A stretch of DNA of 64,000 nucleotides, taken from Cryptomeria japonica. Lineage: Eukaryota > Streptophyta > Pinopsida > Cupressales > Cupressaceae. Made by a program: the position numbers and the translations under genes. The stretch lies in contig NC_081411.1 of NCBI RefSeq assembly GCF_030272615.1, forward strand, positions 831,192,160-831,256,159, written 5' to 3'. The notes under the pieces are model-generated. The model saw only the letters and a program-made list of their open reading frames with translations, searched no databases and had not been told where the DNA came from. This document shows, piece by piece, positions 47,144 to 57,706 of this stretch. Position 1 is the stretch's first letter. The number at the start of each line of letters is the position of its first letter.

Positions 47144-48217
47144 GATAATTCTAATAAATGGATTATTGACAGTGGCTGTTCTCACCACATGACTGGTGAC
47201 CGGAGAAAGTTTCTGTCTCTGGCAGAGTATGATGGAGGTGTAGTTTGATTTGGTGATGACACACCATGTATGGTAAAAGGCAAAGGGTCCATCTCTCTAA
47301 ATGGAAAAAGCAATGCTGATAATGTGTATTGGGTAGAAGGTCTTAGGCATAACCTTTTGAGTGTTGCCCAATTGAATGATAAAGGACTCACTTTGGAATT
47401 CAAAGATGGAGTGTGCAGAATAAAAGGAAAGAGTTGTGAACTGATGGCCATCGGTATGCAAACCAAAGGTAACTTATTTCAGTTAAATACAAATATCAGT
47501 CAATGTCTAATGGCTAAGTTTGATGACAGTTGGATATGGCATAGGAGACTCTACCAGGTAAATTTTGATAACATTGTGAAGGTTAGTAAGATCAAGGTAG
47601 TTAGAGGATTGCCTATGCTGAACAAACTGGAGAATCCTTTGTGCAGAGAATGTTGACTGGGGAAAATGTCTTCCACAACCTTCAAAGGTAAATCTTTCAC
47701 AATAGATAATTTACTTGATCTTGTGCATACTGATTTGTGTGGTCCTATGAAAACTAGGAGTGTTTAGGGAGATGGGTACTTTATGATTCTTACTGATGAT
47801 TTCTCAAGAATGATGTGGGTCATATTCTTGAAAGACATGTCTGAAGATTTTAGAAATTTCAAAGCCTTCATAACTCTAGTTGAAAAGGAAAGCAGTAAGA
47901 GGATCAAATGCCTTAGAACCGATCAAGGAGGTGAGTTCACCTCTGGAGAATTAAATAAGTACTATGAAGAGAACGCCATCAAGAGGCAACTGTCTGCCCC
48001 CTAGACTCCACAACAAAATGGCCTAGCAAAAAGGAACAACTAGACTAGTTGAAGCTACCAGAATGATACTAATTCAAGGGAGGGTCTCTCACACTTTTTG
48101 GAGAGAAGCGGTGAGCACTGCAATTTACACTATGAACTGGGTTCTCATCAAGAAAGGTAAGGATAAAATCCTTATGAGTATTGGACCAGTAAGACTCCTA
48201 TAGTAAGCTAATTTAGA
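47144..48217 (+). pseudogene. pol: P3 protease and integrase
   Basis: The protease site is intact (KWIIDSGCSHHMTGDRRKF), with a TGA at 47,246 where P2 has CGA-coded Arg. Integrase: WIWHRRLYQVNFDNIV, CREC*LGKM, DLVHTDLCGPMKTRSV (D), CLRTDQGGEFTSGEL (D), TPQQNGLAKRNN in place of the AERNN region, so the catalytic Glu appears to be Lys (GAA to AAA). Stops at 47,654, 47,766 and 48,001, and a frameshift after 48,004. Confidence 0.83.
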
Positions 48218-50207
48218 GTGTTTGGTAGCAAGTGTTATATCAAGAGAAGTGAATACCATAGCAAGTTTGATGCAAAATGTGATGAGGGGATATTCCTAGG
48301 GTATTCCACCAATAGAAAAGCTCTCAAGTGTTTTAACAAAAGGACTCAGAGAATTGTTGAAAGTATCAATGTTAGAGTTGATGAAACCTCTGAGAAACCT
48401 AAGGGAACCAACAACGAGCAAGCGTTAGATGAACCAGATGTAACCTTCTGGGAACCGGTTGCAAAACAACCAAGTACATGAAACAATACTCCTACACTGG
48501 TAGATGCTGATGTAGATGAAGATGAGGATAAAGAGGAAAAGCAAGAGGAATCAATTAAGATCATTCCTAGGTATGTAAAGCCACATCATGATCCAAAGTA
48601 GATAATAGGGGATAAGGATGCAGGAATACTTACAAGAAGAAAGGTCAGAGAGAATTCTTGCATGATTTTTGAATTTGAGCCCAAAACATTTAAAGAGGCA
48701 CACAAAGATGAAGATTGGATTAAGGCTAAGGAAGAGGAATTTGACCAAATAGAAAAGAATAGTACATGGTCTTTGGTACCCAGACCTAAGCATAAAAATG
48801 TTTTTGGCACCAAATGGGTTTTTAGAAACAAGCTGAATGAAGATGGCGTAGTGGTAAGAAACAAAGCAAGATTGGTATGTAAGGGATATGCTCAAGAAGA
48901 AGGAGAAGACAATGGAGAAACCTTTTCTCCAGTAGCTAGATTGGAAGGAGTTTGAATGCTACTTGCATATGCAGCCTTCAAGGGATTCAAAGTGTATCAG
49001 ATGGATGTGAAATCTGCATTCCTGAATGGAATACTTGAAGAGGAAGTGTATATAGAGAAACCAGATGGGCTTGCCCTATCAGAAGATAGTGATATGGCCT
49101 GTAGGCTACATAAAGCCTTGTATGGATTGAAGCAAGCACCTAGAGCATGGTATGAGCATTTACACTCGCATCTTGTGAAGATTGGATTTGAAAGAATAAG
49201 TGAAGATAGCAACATCTATCTTAAGCCAGAAGGAGATCGGATTCTGATTTGTGAAGTGTTTGTTGATGACATAATTTTTGGTGGAGATGACAAGATGAGC
49301 CATGCATTTGTAGATGAGATGAAGAATTTGAGATGTCACTAATCAGAGAGATTAAGTTCTTCATTGGACTACAGATTCAACAAATGAAAGATGATATCTT
49401 TATCACTCAGTCCAAGTATGTCAAAGAGGTGTTGAAGACCTTTGGCATGGAAGACAATAAACTGGTTGGTACACCGATGATGACGGGTTTTAAATTGTCA
49501 AAAGAAGATGACTCAATGTTGGTGAATGAGAAAGATTACCGATCAATGATTGGTAAGTTGCACTATGTAGTACACAGCAGGCTGAACATTGCACATGCAG
49601 TGGGCATTGCTGCATGCTTTCAAAAAAGTCCAAGAGAATCCCACTTGGTAGCAGTCAAGTGGACTCTTAGATATATGAAGGGAACTATAGATTATGGATT
49701 GTGGTATCCATACAATAATGATTTTAATCTCAAAGTGTTTACCGATGCCGATTGGGTTGGTAATGTGGACGACCAAAAGAGCACAACTGGTGGTGCATTT
49801 TTCTTGGTGGTAGACTAGTCTCATGGATGAGCAAAAAGCAGAGTTGTATCTCTCAGTCCACAGTAGAAGCAGAATATGTAGCAGCATTTATGAACTGCAC
49901 TCTACCAATTTGGATGAAGCATGTATTAAGTGGTTTCAAAGTCCCTGTATCTTCACTGGTGAGTATATTTTGTGATAACACAAGTGCAATTAATATTTCC
50001 AAGAATCCGGTATTGCATGCTAGAACCAAGCACTTCGAGCTCAAGTATCATTTCTTGAGGGAGAAAGTTCAGAACAAAGAGGTTGTATTGGAACATGTTT
50101 CCAGTAAAGAGCAATTAGCAAACATATTCACTAAGCCTCTACCGAAGGCTACATTTACCTATTTAAGAGGTGAATTAGGGGTGTTTCCCCTTCAACAGGT
50201 GAACTAA
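48218..50207 (+). pseudogene. pol: P3 integrase end, reverse transcriptase and RNase H
   Basis: Integrase C-terminal region GSKCYIKRSEYHSKFDAKCD. RT: WSLVPRPKHKNVFGTKWVFR, VKSAFLNGILEEEVYIEKPD, YGLKQAPRAWYEHLHSHL, catalytic FVDDIIFGGDDK. A frameshift near 49,335 moves to IKFFIGLQIQQMKDDIFITQ; another near 49,815 moves to the RNase H end (CISQSTVEAEYVAAFMNC, SIFCDNTSAINISKN, HARTKHFELKYHFLREKV). Ends at TAA-type stop 50,205. Catalytic residues are kept; the frame is not. Confidence 0.86.
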
Positions 50208-50460
50208 AGGTATGTGCTCCACATCGGTCATGTATTGCATTGATAAATCTTTTCAGGATTGATGTGTTGAAGGATGCTCTCCTTAGGGGGAGCAACATAG
50301 TAGATCATGGATGTTTATGCCTCCACTTTAGCATTGTTGTCAAAGGGGGAGAAGATGTGAAGCAGAGGAGATATCTACAGTATTGAAGACATATAGTATG
50401 GAAGAGATTGGGGAGAAGATGTGAAGATGTAGAGATATCTTTGTATATTGCCATCAATGC

Positions 50461-50473
50461 CAAAGGGGGAGAT
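50461..50473 (+). other. P3 polypurine tract
   Basis: CAAAGGGGGAGAT directly before the 3' LTR. Confidence 0.9.
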
Positions 50474-51910
50474 TGTTGGCATATGTGCAGAGTATGATGA
50501 CATGATAGTATTGTATGTTGTCATTGATGTCAATATGCTGAAGTATGAACCAGTATATTGAAGTAAGTAATCTGACAAGTGAACCAATATGATGGTACAA
50601 GTGAAGTGGTATGATGAAGTGTGAACCGGTATGATGGAATGACCCGATATATGCAGAAAGTGAAGCGATATGTTGGAATGTGAACTGGTATATGCAAAGT
50701 TTGTATCAGGGTTTCATTTGTTATGACTACCATTTGGTAGTCTCAGCTTCAGGGTTTCCAGTTGATGCATTCCAAGTATGTGTGATTCGACCAACAACAT
50801 TTTGTGATGAGTTAGCATTGAAATGAAGATGAGATCGCATTGCCATGTTAGCCTTGTGCACGTGAAGAATCTTCTTGAGGATCTTGCATGAAGAAGATTG
50901 ATTCTATCCACCTCGGGAATGTGCAAAATCTCAGTAAATGGTGGAGAGCACATGATGGGTTGTCAGCTTCCAGAAGCAATGAAGAATGAACGATGGAGAA
51001 CGTCTTGAGATTTGTTCAAGATTGTTTTACTCTATACAATGTGATTAAACGGTCAGGATTGAACTGACTGTATTGTTAACCTAGATGCTTAGGGTTTTAG
51101 GTTTTGGCTACCAACCTAATTGTTGTCTATAAGGTCGATGATGATTCTCATTTGAGATTGTTGGCAAATATTATGTGTGTATCCAAGTGAAGAGATACTT
51201 GATTCTTGCTAGACTGGAGAAATGAGTAGAGATCTGTAGAGTGTGATTGTAGATGTAAAGGAACTGAAGTGGATCTACCTTGGCATTAAGTGCTGTTATC
51301 AGATCAATGTATTACCTATTGATTTCTAACCATTTCAGGAGATGGAAAATCCCTTTACCGGGTAGCTTTCACAACCTTTTTCTAAATCCTTTAACAGGGT
51401 GACTCAAAATCATTGAGTTCTTAAAATCCTCTAACAAGGTAACCTTTAATAGGGTTTTAACCTCTAACTGAGTATTTAGCCATCCCTTAACCAGGTGATC
51501 CCTAACAGGATCGGTTTTTCCCCACCATGGTTTTTCCCAATTGGGTTTCTACGTGAAAAATCAGTGTGTCATGTGTGATGCTTTTTCATGTGATGTTTTA
51601 ATGTTTCTTGTTAAGTGGTAATACAAGTTGATCCAGTGGTCATTATATTTATGATGTATTACTTGTTTAAGCATATGGGTGAAGTGGAAATGTTATATTA
51701 GGTTTTCTAATGACTTAACTATTACCGGTTTATGACTTTTACAGTCATAGTGTTTTATCGGTATTGCCTTGATTTAGATCGGTGATGTTGTTTACCAGTT
51801 AGTGCAGTCTTTGCAGTTTGAGTTGTTGATGAAAGTTTTTGTCCATACTGATTCACCCCCCCGCCCCTCTCAGTATCTATTGAGTATTTACTATTCATCA
51901 TTATTCATCA
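50474..51910 (+). repeat. P3 3' LTR (1,437 bp)
   Basis: Collinear with the 5' LTR, but lacks about 110 bp around the position of 45,560-45,670 and has a short extra word (AATAGGGTTTTAACCTCTAA) near 51,450. Many point differences. Confidence 0.93.
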
Positions 51911-51915
51911 GCCCT

Positions 51916-52443
51916 GAATGCCTTAAACTTGCTAAAGGCTTCTGTTTTGTCCTTCAAGAATGCGACCCACATCACTCTTGAGCAATCATTAGTGAAGATC
52001 ATAAAATACCAATCACCTTGAATACTTCTAGTCCTTATTGGTCCACATAGGTCTGTATGAACCAAATCTAGCAAATGTTCTACTGAGAAAGATTTTCTCT
52101 TGAAAGTTGAGGATGTCATCTTCCCTAACTGACATTCCTTACACAGAGCATTCACCTATTTGTCCAACTAAGGAAAACCTCTTACTAACTTGGACTTACC
52201 GACTTTGACAATATTATCAAAGTTTACATGACAAAATCTCTGAGGCCAAAGCCAACTATCTTTTACTTTAGCAATTAAATAATTGTTGACTTTAGGATTT
52301 AGATGAAACAAGTTACCTTTTATCTGTTTGCCAGTTGCAATCACTTCACCTTTGCTTTCATAGATTTTGCACATTCCTTTATTGAATTCGAGTGGATAAC
52401 CTCTGTCCATGAGTTGAGCAATACTCAAAAGATTGTATTTCAA
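51916..52443 (-). pseudogene. pol: P2 integrase, N-terminal part
   Basis: KYNLLSIAQLMDRGYPLEF, FCHVNFDNIVKVGKSKLVRG and CKECQLGKMTSSTFKR form the zinc-binding region, where the first His appears lost; LLDLVHTDLCGPIRTRS starts the core. Cut at FSKFKAFRA by P3; TSD GCCCT at 51,911-51,915. Confidence 0.82.
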
Positions 52444-52452
52444 TTCTTCAAC

Positions 52453-52950
52453 CTAGTAGACATCATCTGCACTGCTCTTTCCATTAAGAGAAATGGTTCC
52501 CTTTCCTTTTACCATGCAGGGTGAGTCATTTCCAAATCTCACAACACCACCATAAAATTCCTTCAAAGTAAGAAACTTACTCCAGTCACCGATCATGTGG
52601 TGTGAACAACCGCTGTCTATAATCCAATCATTAGAACGATCCATACGAGAGACTAATGCCTTATGATCTGATGTCTCTTCTTTAATGGCAAGAAAGATAA
52701 TGTCTTCATTTGCATCTCCCTCAGATTTGTCATTTGTGATTCCTCCATCAACTGCAATGAGGCAATCTCTTTTACCTTTTCCTTTGTACTTCTTATACTT
52801 CTCACATTTATGCTCATTGTCTCCATTAGGATAGTTAGCTGCAATATGTCCAATCCAGTTATATGCAAAACACTTCAAAGGTAATTTACCTCTGTACTTA
52901 CTGGTACCTCTGGGTAACCACTTGGCCAACAATGATTTAAGCTCAATCAA
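52453..52950 (-). pseudogene. P2 gag zinc knuckle and protease
   Basis: The zinc knuckle reads KCFAYNWIGHIAANYPN: the second and last Cys of CCHC are both Tyr. The protease site is intact, DWIIDSGCSHHMIGDWSKF, followed by GGVVRFGNDSPCMVKGKGTI. Ends at a stop at 52,453. Confidence 0.82.
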
Positions 52951-53666
52951 ATTGTCTTCATCATCAACTTCTTTGCTGGATCTCGACTCATGACTGTGAC
53001 TAGCTTCTCTACTTTTCCTTATAGGTGATTAGAAACTAAATCTCTAAATGCAGATTCTGATTTGTGAACACTTCCATCAAAACCATTTAATTCAAATGCA
53101 GTTAGTTTACCAATGATGGAGTCAAGAGTTACCTTTGTTTTATCACTAGACTTGAGTTCCTGAATGGCTGCAACTCGGATAGCATAGATCGGTAGAAGGG
53201 TTCTCAACACCTTACTAACCACTGTGGTATCCTCCACTTTACCACTAGCACTTTTGATCTCATTGACAATTTCCTTGATCCTATGACCATACTGTTGAAT
53301 ATTCTCATCTTCAGCCATCTGCATGCCATCAAATTTACCTCTCAGACTCTCCTCTTTGGCAATCTTCACATGCTCATCACCGCTATCGATATCCTCAAGT
53401 TTCTTCCACACATCATAAGCAATCTCCAAACCATGGACATCAACATACTCTTAATCAGACAAGGAACTGATAATGGCCTCCAATGCTTGATTATTCTCTT
53501 GTTGCTCCTTCTTTTGATCATCTGATAGATTCCCACTAGGCAAGGTATATTTGGTAACAATATGTTCCCAATATTGAATTCCTAAGCTTTTGATATAGAT
53601 CTTCATCCTATCACTCCATATTCTGTAGTTTTCCCTATTGGACTTCAGACCTTATTTCTTCATCAT
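52951..53666 (-). pseudogene. gag: P2 gag
   Basis: Starts at ATG 53,666. Recognisable copia gag: RIWSDRMKIYIKSLG, NNQALEAIISSLSD, KLEDIDSGDEHVKIAKEESL, IIGKLTAFELNGFDG. A TAA at about 53,453 and a stop at 53,019 break it. The same domains are found in P3 gag, so the two are sister families. Confidence 0.8.
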
Positions 53667-53721
53667 GTTCTTCTAGATCTTTACCTCAAGTTATTAGGCT
53701 TAGACACTAGAGGACCTAAAA

Positions 53722-53734
53722 TACTCTGATACCA
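53722..53734 (-). other. P2 primer-binding site
   Basis: Minus strand TGGTATCAGAGTA two bases inside the 5' LTR: the standard initiator-Met tRNA site of copia elements. Confidence 0.88.
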
Positions 53735-53736
53735 AT

Positions 53737-55112
53737 TGATGATATGATGAATCAATAAGGATCCAGACAACTACTGAGGGGGGGGGGTGAATCAGTAGAT
53801 AGAAAACAAACTAAACTTTCACCAAACTCATAAATCAATCACTGAACTAACTGGTTCAAACACTAAACTACAAATTGCAACTGCATTGTCAAGTTTACCA
53901 GTAGACTAGCATACCAAAATAACAGTGTAACAGACCTGAAACTCTCAAGCCATTTAACCAAAATATCAAACCACTTTACTAACACTAGTAAAATCATATT
54001 TTAGATCACTGACGGTCATCTTAACACATCTAAGTGGATTCACTAGTTAAACAAATTAACCATATCAAAACATAACCACAAAAAACATTCACAACTTGAC
54101 ACAATGATTTTTGATGTGGAAACCCAAATGGGAAAAACCATGGTGGGGATGAATACCCTCAAGTATTTTGAACTCTTCTAAAGTTTGCCCTATTAGGAGC
54201 CAAGCCTTGTTAAAAGCTTTACAAAAATGTCCTGTTAAGAATAGATCTTGTTAGGGACCACTCGGTTAAGGGATTGACTACAATGTCTTATTAAAAGCAA
54301 TACCTTGTTTAGAGTAACCTCGATAGAGGATTTCAAATCCAAGCTAATGGATCCCCTGGTTAGAGGATTTAGAAAGCACTAAGCCTGTTAAAGCTTACTC
54401 GGTTAAGGGATTTAACTGTTGTAATTGTTAGAGAACAACAAGGTTTTGCTGATCTGGTAAATAGCACTACTCTGCTTGATCAGATCCTTTTCATACTCCT
54501 ATATGCCTTCAAATATACTCCAGATACTCTTTCTGGTTCGGCAATCAATCACATTGACACTTAACCAAAAAATTTCCAACATTGCAACAAAACAACTCAT
54601 TGACCTTATAAGAAAAACAATAGGTCGATAACACATCACAAACCTAAGACCTCATAGAGATTACAAACAAATCAGTTCAAACATGACCATTGGATTACAT
54701 AGCAATCATCTGCACATTGTACAAGACAACCTTGACTGCTCCTTGATCACCACTCATTGAATCTTATAACTCGTCATGCGGTTTCATCTTCATGCAATGC
54801 ACTCGCTAAAATAGTTATCTCTATGTGCCAAAACCAATTTGAAACTCATTACATGTATCATGCATACGTGGCATAATCATCTCTGATCACCATTTGATCA
54901 TTGATCAACACAACTGATTCACCAAGCTCCATCAGTTAGGGTTTGGCATATCAATAGGCAGGGTTACCAGTTGATCTCATTGCTCCTATAGTAATACCAG
55001 TTTCTTTCACTAGCTCAACTATTGATTGCATTACAAATCCATTATCAGTTACAATTGACATAAATGACAACACTTAAAATTTATTAATGCAATCTTCATG
55101 AAAATGCCAACA
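53737..55112 (-). repeat. P2 5' LTR (1,376 bp)
   Basis: Directly followed (minus) by an initiator-Met primer site. It contains GGGGGGTGAATCAG at its 3' end, the conserved GTGGAAACCCAAATGGGAAA block (54,116-54,145), and a run of CCTGTTAAGA/GGTTAAGGGATT-like words (54,180-54,420). Confidence 0.92.
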
Positions 55113-55378
55113 CTTTTTATGGGGAATATGAGTTAATGCACCCATTGGATGTATATGCTATTATTTTTCTATATAATAAGCACTATACTCTCACCTTCAC
55201 TAGTTCAGTGATATCTTGGTGAAAGTCTTCTCAAAATTCTCTTATTTGTCTCTATTTTTCTCTCATATTAGATTGATCTTCATTCAGCTATTTTGATCTT
55301 CGATCATCCATTGCTTGGGGAGTTGGATGTGATCTACGATTGACATCAGATTCTGGCTCGCTTCTCACAAATCTAACA
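55113..55378 (+). repeat. P1 5' LTR, right part
   Basis: Resumes after P2 with the duplicated CTTTT (55,113-55,117). TATA box TCTATATAATAAG near 55,170 and the LTR end ATCTAACA at 55,378, directly before the primer site. LTR length without P2 is about 625 bp. Confidence 0.7.
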
Positions 55379-55391
55379 TAGTATCAAAGCC
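55379..55391 (+). other. P1 primer-binding site, decayed
   Basis: TAGTATCAAAGCC matches the initiator-Met primer site TGGTATCAGAGCC at 11 of 13 bases; both differences are G to A. Confidence 0.65.
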
Positions 55392-56476
55392 GTGTTGTTT
55401 GGTATAGCTCATTATTTTTTCTTATTTATTTGAGAGATTTGAGACTATTAGATAGATAATATTTTCTTTTAAAACCAATTATGCTCCTCCTACATTTTCG
55501 TGTGACTTGGAGAATCAGAATAGTTTAAAGGAAAACAACTTCTAGATTAATTTGGTTTATTATATATATGTGCGTGTCCTTGAGATCTAGGTGAATGCAA
55601 CATTTTGGTAATATTGGAGGCTTCTTTAGCAGTTCCAGAGTGTCCATAAGGCTTGAGAAAGTCAAAAGTGAGTTTTATTTCACCAAAATTAGAGTTTGGA
55701 CAGTAAAAAAATTAGAGTGAAATATTTTTACTGGAGCTGTTTTAATTTCGGCTTTAATGTTCCAACTTATGTTTATTTCTAGGAAAAAACAATTTCTGGG
55801 TTTTTTAACCAGCATCAAAAAAATTCTGGGTTTTTTTTATGGTGTTCCTATTAAATTAATATTTTTTTCAAAAATCGAGTTTGAACAGGGCCTAAGCCAT
55901 TTTGTTAACAGGCGAATTCAACAACCTTTCTTAAAAGTTGCATAACTTTGGCCTCAGGTGTCAGATTTTTGCAAACAAATACTTGATGTAAAGGTGGAAA
56001 GGAGCACTTTCCATTATTGCAGGTCTCACTAAAATATTGTACCTTTTTTCATTATATATTGCATCTTCAATCAACTGCATTTTTTTCCTTGAACAGGTCA
56101 TATCTTTCACCTCACAACTCTGTTTTTCAAAAATGAATAGTTGTTGGAAAGGTATTGAGATGAGTTGAGCAGCTATAAGACTATTTTTTTCAGATCTTGT
56201 ATAAAATTTACTTATCTTAAAAATTTCTAATTTTGGCAATTGGAGCCTTAGGGAGCATTGTAATCTGATAAAAGGCCTTGTAAACACACTAATTATAAAG
56301 TGTCAACCTTATAATATTTGGGGATGTGATTTTTGAGACTAATGGAAAGGGGAGTGTCTCTTGTGTCTTCTTTCTTGCACTTTTCCTGATTCTTTGCAAT
56401 CTTCTTTTCTGATATCCTGGATGCATCTACAGTTCCACTTTTAACACCATATAATTACTTTTAATGGAAATCTAAG
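55392..56476 (+). other. P1 leader, no gene seen
   Basis: About 1.1 kb between primer site and gag, with only short ORFs. Gag similarity may start slightly before 56,477 (TTTAATGGAAATCTAAGATG looks like a damaged gag N-terminus). Confidence 0.5.
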
Positions 56477-56765
56477 ATGAGAATATATCTGAAAAGACAT
56501 GGATATCATCGTGCTACTATGGGACTTGAAACTGAACCTCAAGATGCTGGAGAAAAGATTAAATGGTTTAATAAATGTGATGAAGCTTTTGTTACTCTGT
56601 GTATGCTAGTCTCTCCTAACCTTCATTTTCACATTAAATTTGCCACTACACCAAATGCAGTGTGGACCACTTTAGAAAAACTCTTTGGTAAGCATAATGA
56701 GATAAGAGGTCATCAGTTGGAGAATGAACTCATAAGGTTTAATCCAACCAATTTTGATACTATAT
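56477..56765 (+). pseudogene. gag: P1 gag, N-terminal part
   Basis: Copia-type gag (UBN2-like): MRIYLKRHGYHRATMG, KCDEAFVTLCMLVSPNLHFH, AVWTTLEKLFGKHNEIRGHQ. It is cut at FNPTNFDTI by P4 (TSD TATAT, 56,761-56,765) and resumes at 62,784. The N-terminus is damaged. Confidence 0.8.
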
Positions 56766-57650
56766 TGTAAGGAAGTTAAGCAGCGGAAACAACTTCCTAC
56801 ACTAACCTTGAGAGGAGGGTAATGCAAAACTTTTTCAGATCGTTACAATAGTTACAGAAAACAGAAATAGATATGATAGCATTCATACCACAACACAGTG
56901 ATTTACGTGGGGAAAACCCTTTCGGGAGAAAAACCCCACCCTCCAAAAGCAGCTCAATATTTTATTCAGCAATCAAAAACAGATTACAACATACTTGCAG
57001 AGCAAGCTCTTCGCAGGAGTAGCACTAAACAGAGATTCAGAGGCAACTCAATAGCCATAGGACTCTTACACACAACCTCTATCTCACACACCTCATAAAT
57101 AGGAGATACAATACAAGAAACCGTCAAACGGTATTACAAAACCATGGGCTAAAACCACCCAATAAGGTGTAGCCAACCTTATCTCCCTTCTATGACATGT
57201 TAAAGCACACATCAACACGTGTCGCTCCCTTTTACAGCTCATTTATGTATCCGATACAAATTATTTTTCCTATTTCAGGAGTACAAACTTCCGGAGGCCA
57301 TAACTTGAGAACCGGGTGTCTCATTGACGAACCGTTTGAAGCGCCGGAAAGCTCGTGAAGTGCTCTATCACCTCGTAACCCGCTTCACCGGTTACGACCA
57401 CTTTTCAAGGCGTTTCGGAGCCTCTAAAGTCCCCAAAATTAAGTTTAAACATTTTATTGCACCCCTCCAAGATGAAAACATTAATATCTTCAAAACTAGC
57501 TGTGACCTTGCGACGAAACTTTACCGGAATGCTTATCTAGCCAACCAGAAGCTTCAGGGAGAGTTTCGCACCATTTCGTGCTCAAATAAAAACTTACTAT
57601 AAATAGTAACCTCACATAAATGCAAGGTTGAGACACCATTTTTCCCAACA
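56766..57650 (-). repeat. P4 3' LTR (885 bp)
   Basis: Same length and ends as the 5' LTR; sites of difference include 56,782, 57,174 and several between 57,320 and 57,420. Confidence 0.95.
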
Positions 57651-57664
57651 AATCTCCCACTTGT
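57651..57664 (-). other. P4 polypurine tract
   Basis: Minus strand ACAAGTGGGAGATT directly before the 3' LTR. Confidence 0.8.
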
Positions 57665-57706
57665 CGAACACCTTGCATGAGCGGAAGGGAATGTCAACAC
57701 AAAGAA

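Larger units (their letters stand above)
44552..51910 (+). mobile_element. P3: Ty1/copia retrotransposon inserted in P2 integrase
   Basis: LTRs 44,552-46,054 and 50,474-51,910 (TGTTGGCATATG to TATTCATCA), flanked by GCCCT (44,547-44,551 and 51,911-51,915). Primer site, gag, protease, integrase, RT, RNase H and polypurine tract are in order on plus. Length 7.4 kb. The coding frame has many nonsense codons and about four frameshifts. Confidence 0.93.
40468..55112 (-). mobile_element. P2: Ty1/copia retrotransposon inserted in the P1 LTR
   Basis: LTRs 40,468-41,859 and 53,737-55,112 start TGATGATATG and end CAACA on plus, and are flanked by CTTTT (40,463-40,467 and 55,113-55,117). The element reads on minus: gag 53,666, protease, integrase, RT, RNase H to 42,173. 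Its integrase is split by P3. Length without P3 is about 7.3 kb. Confidence 0.92.

Noticed and set aside
55757-55945. Small ORF in the P1 leader
   Set aside because: Short, T-rich, no similarity that I recognise, and located in non-coding leader sequence.
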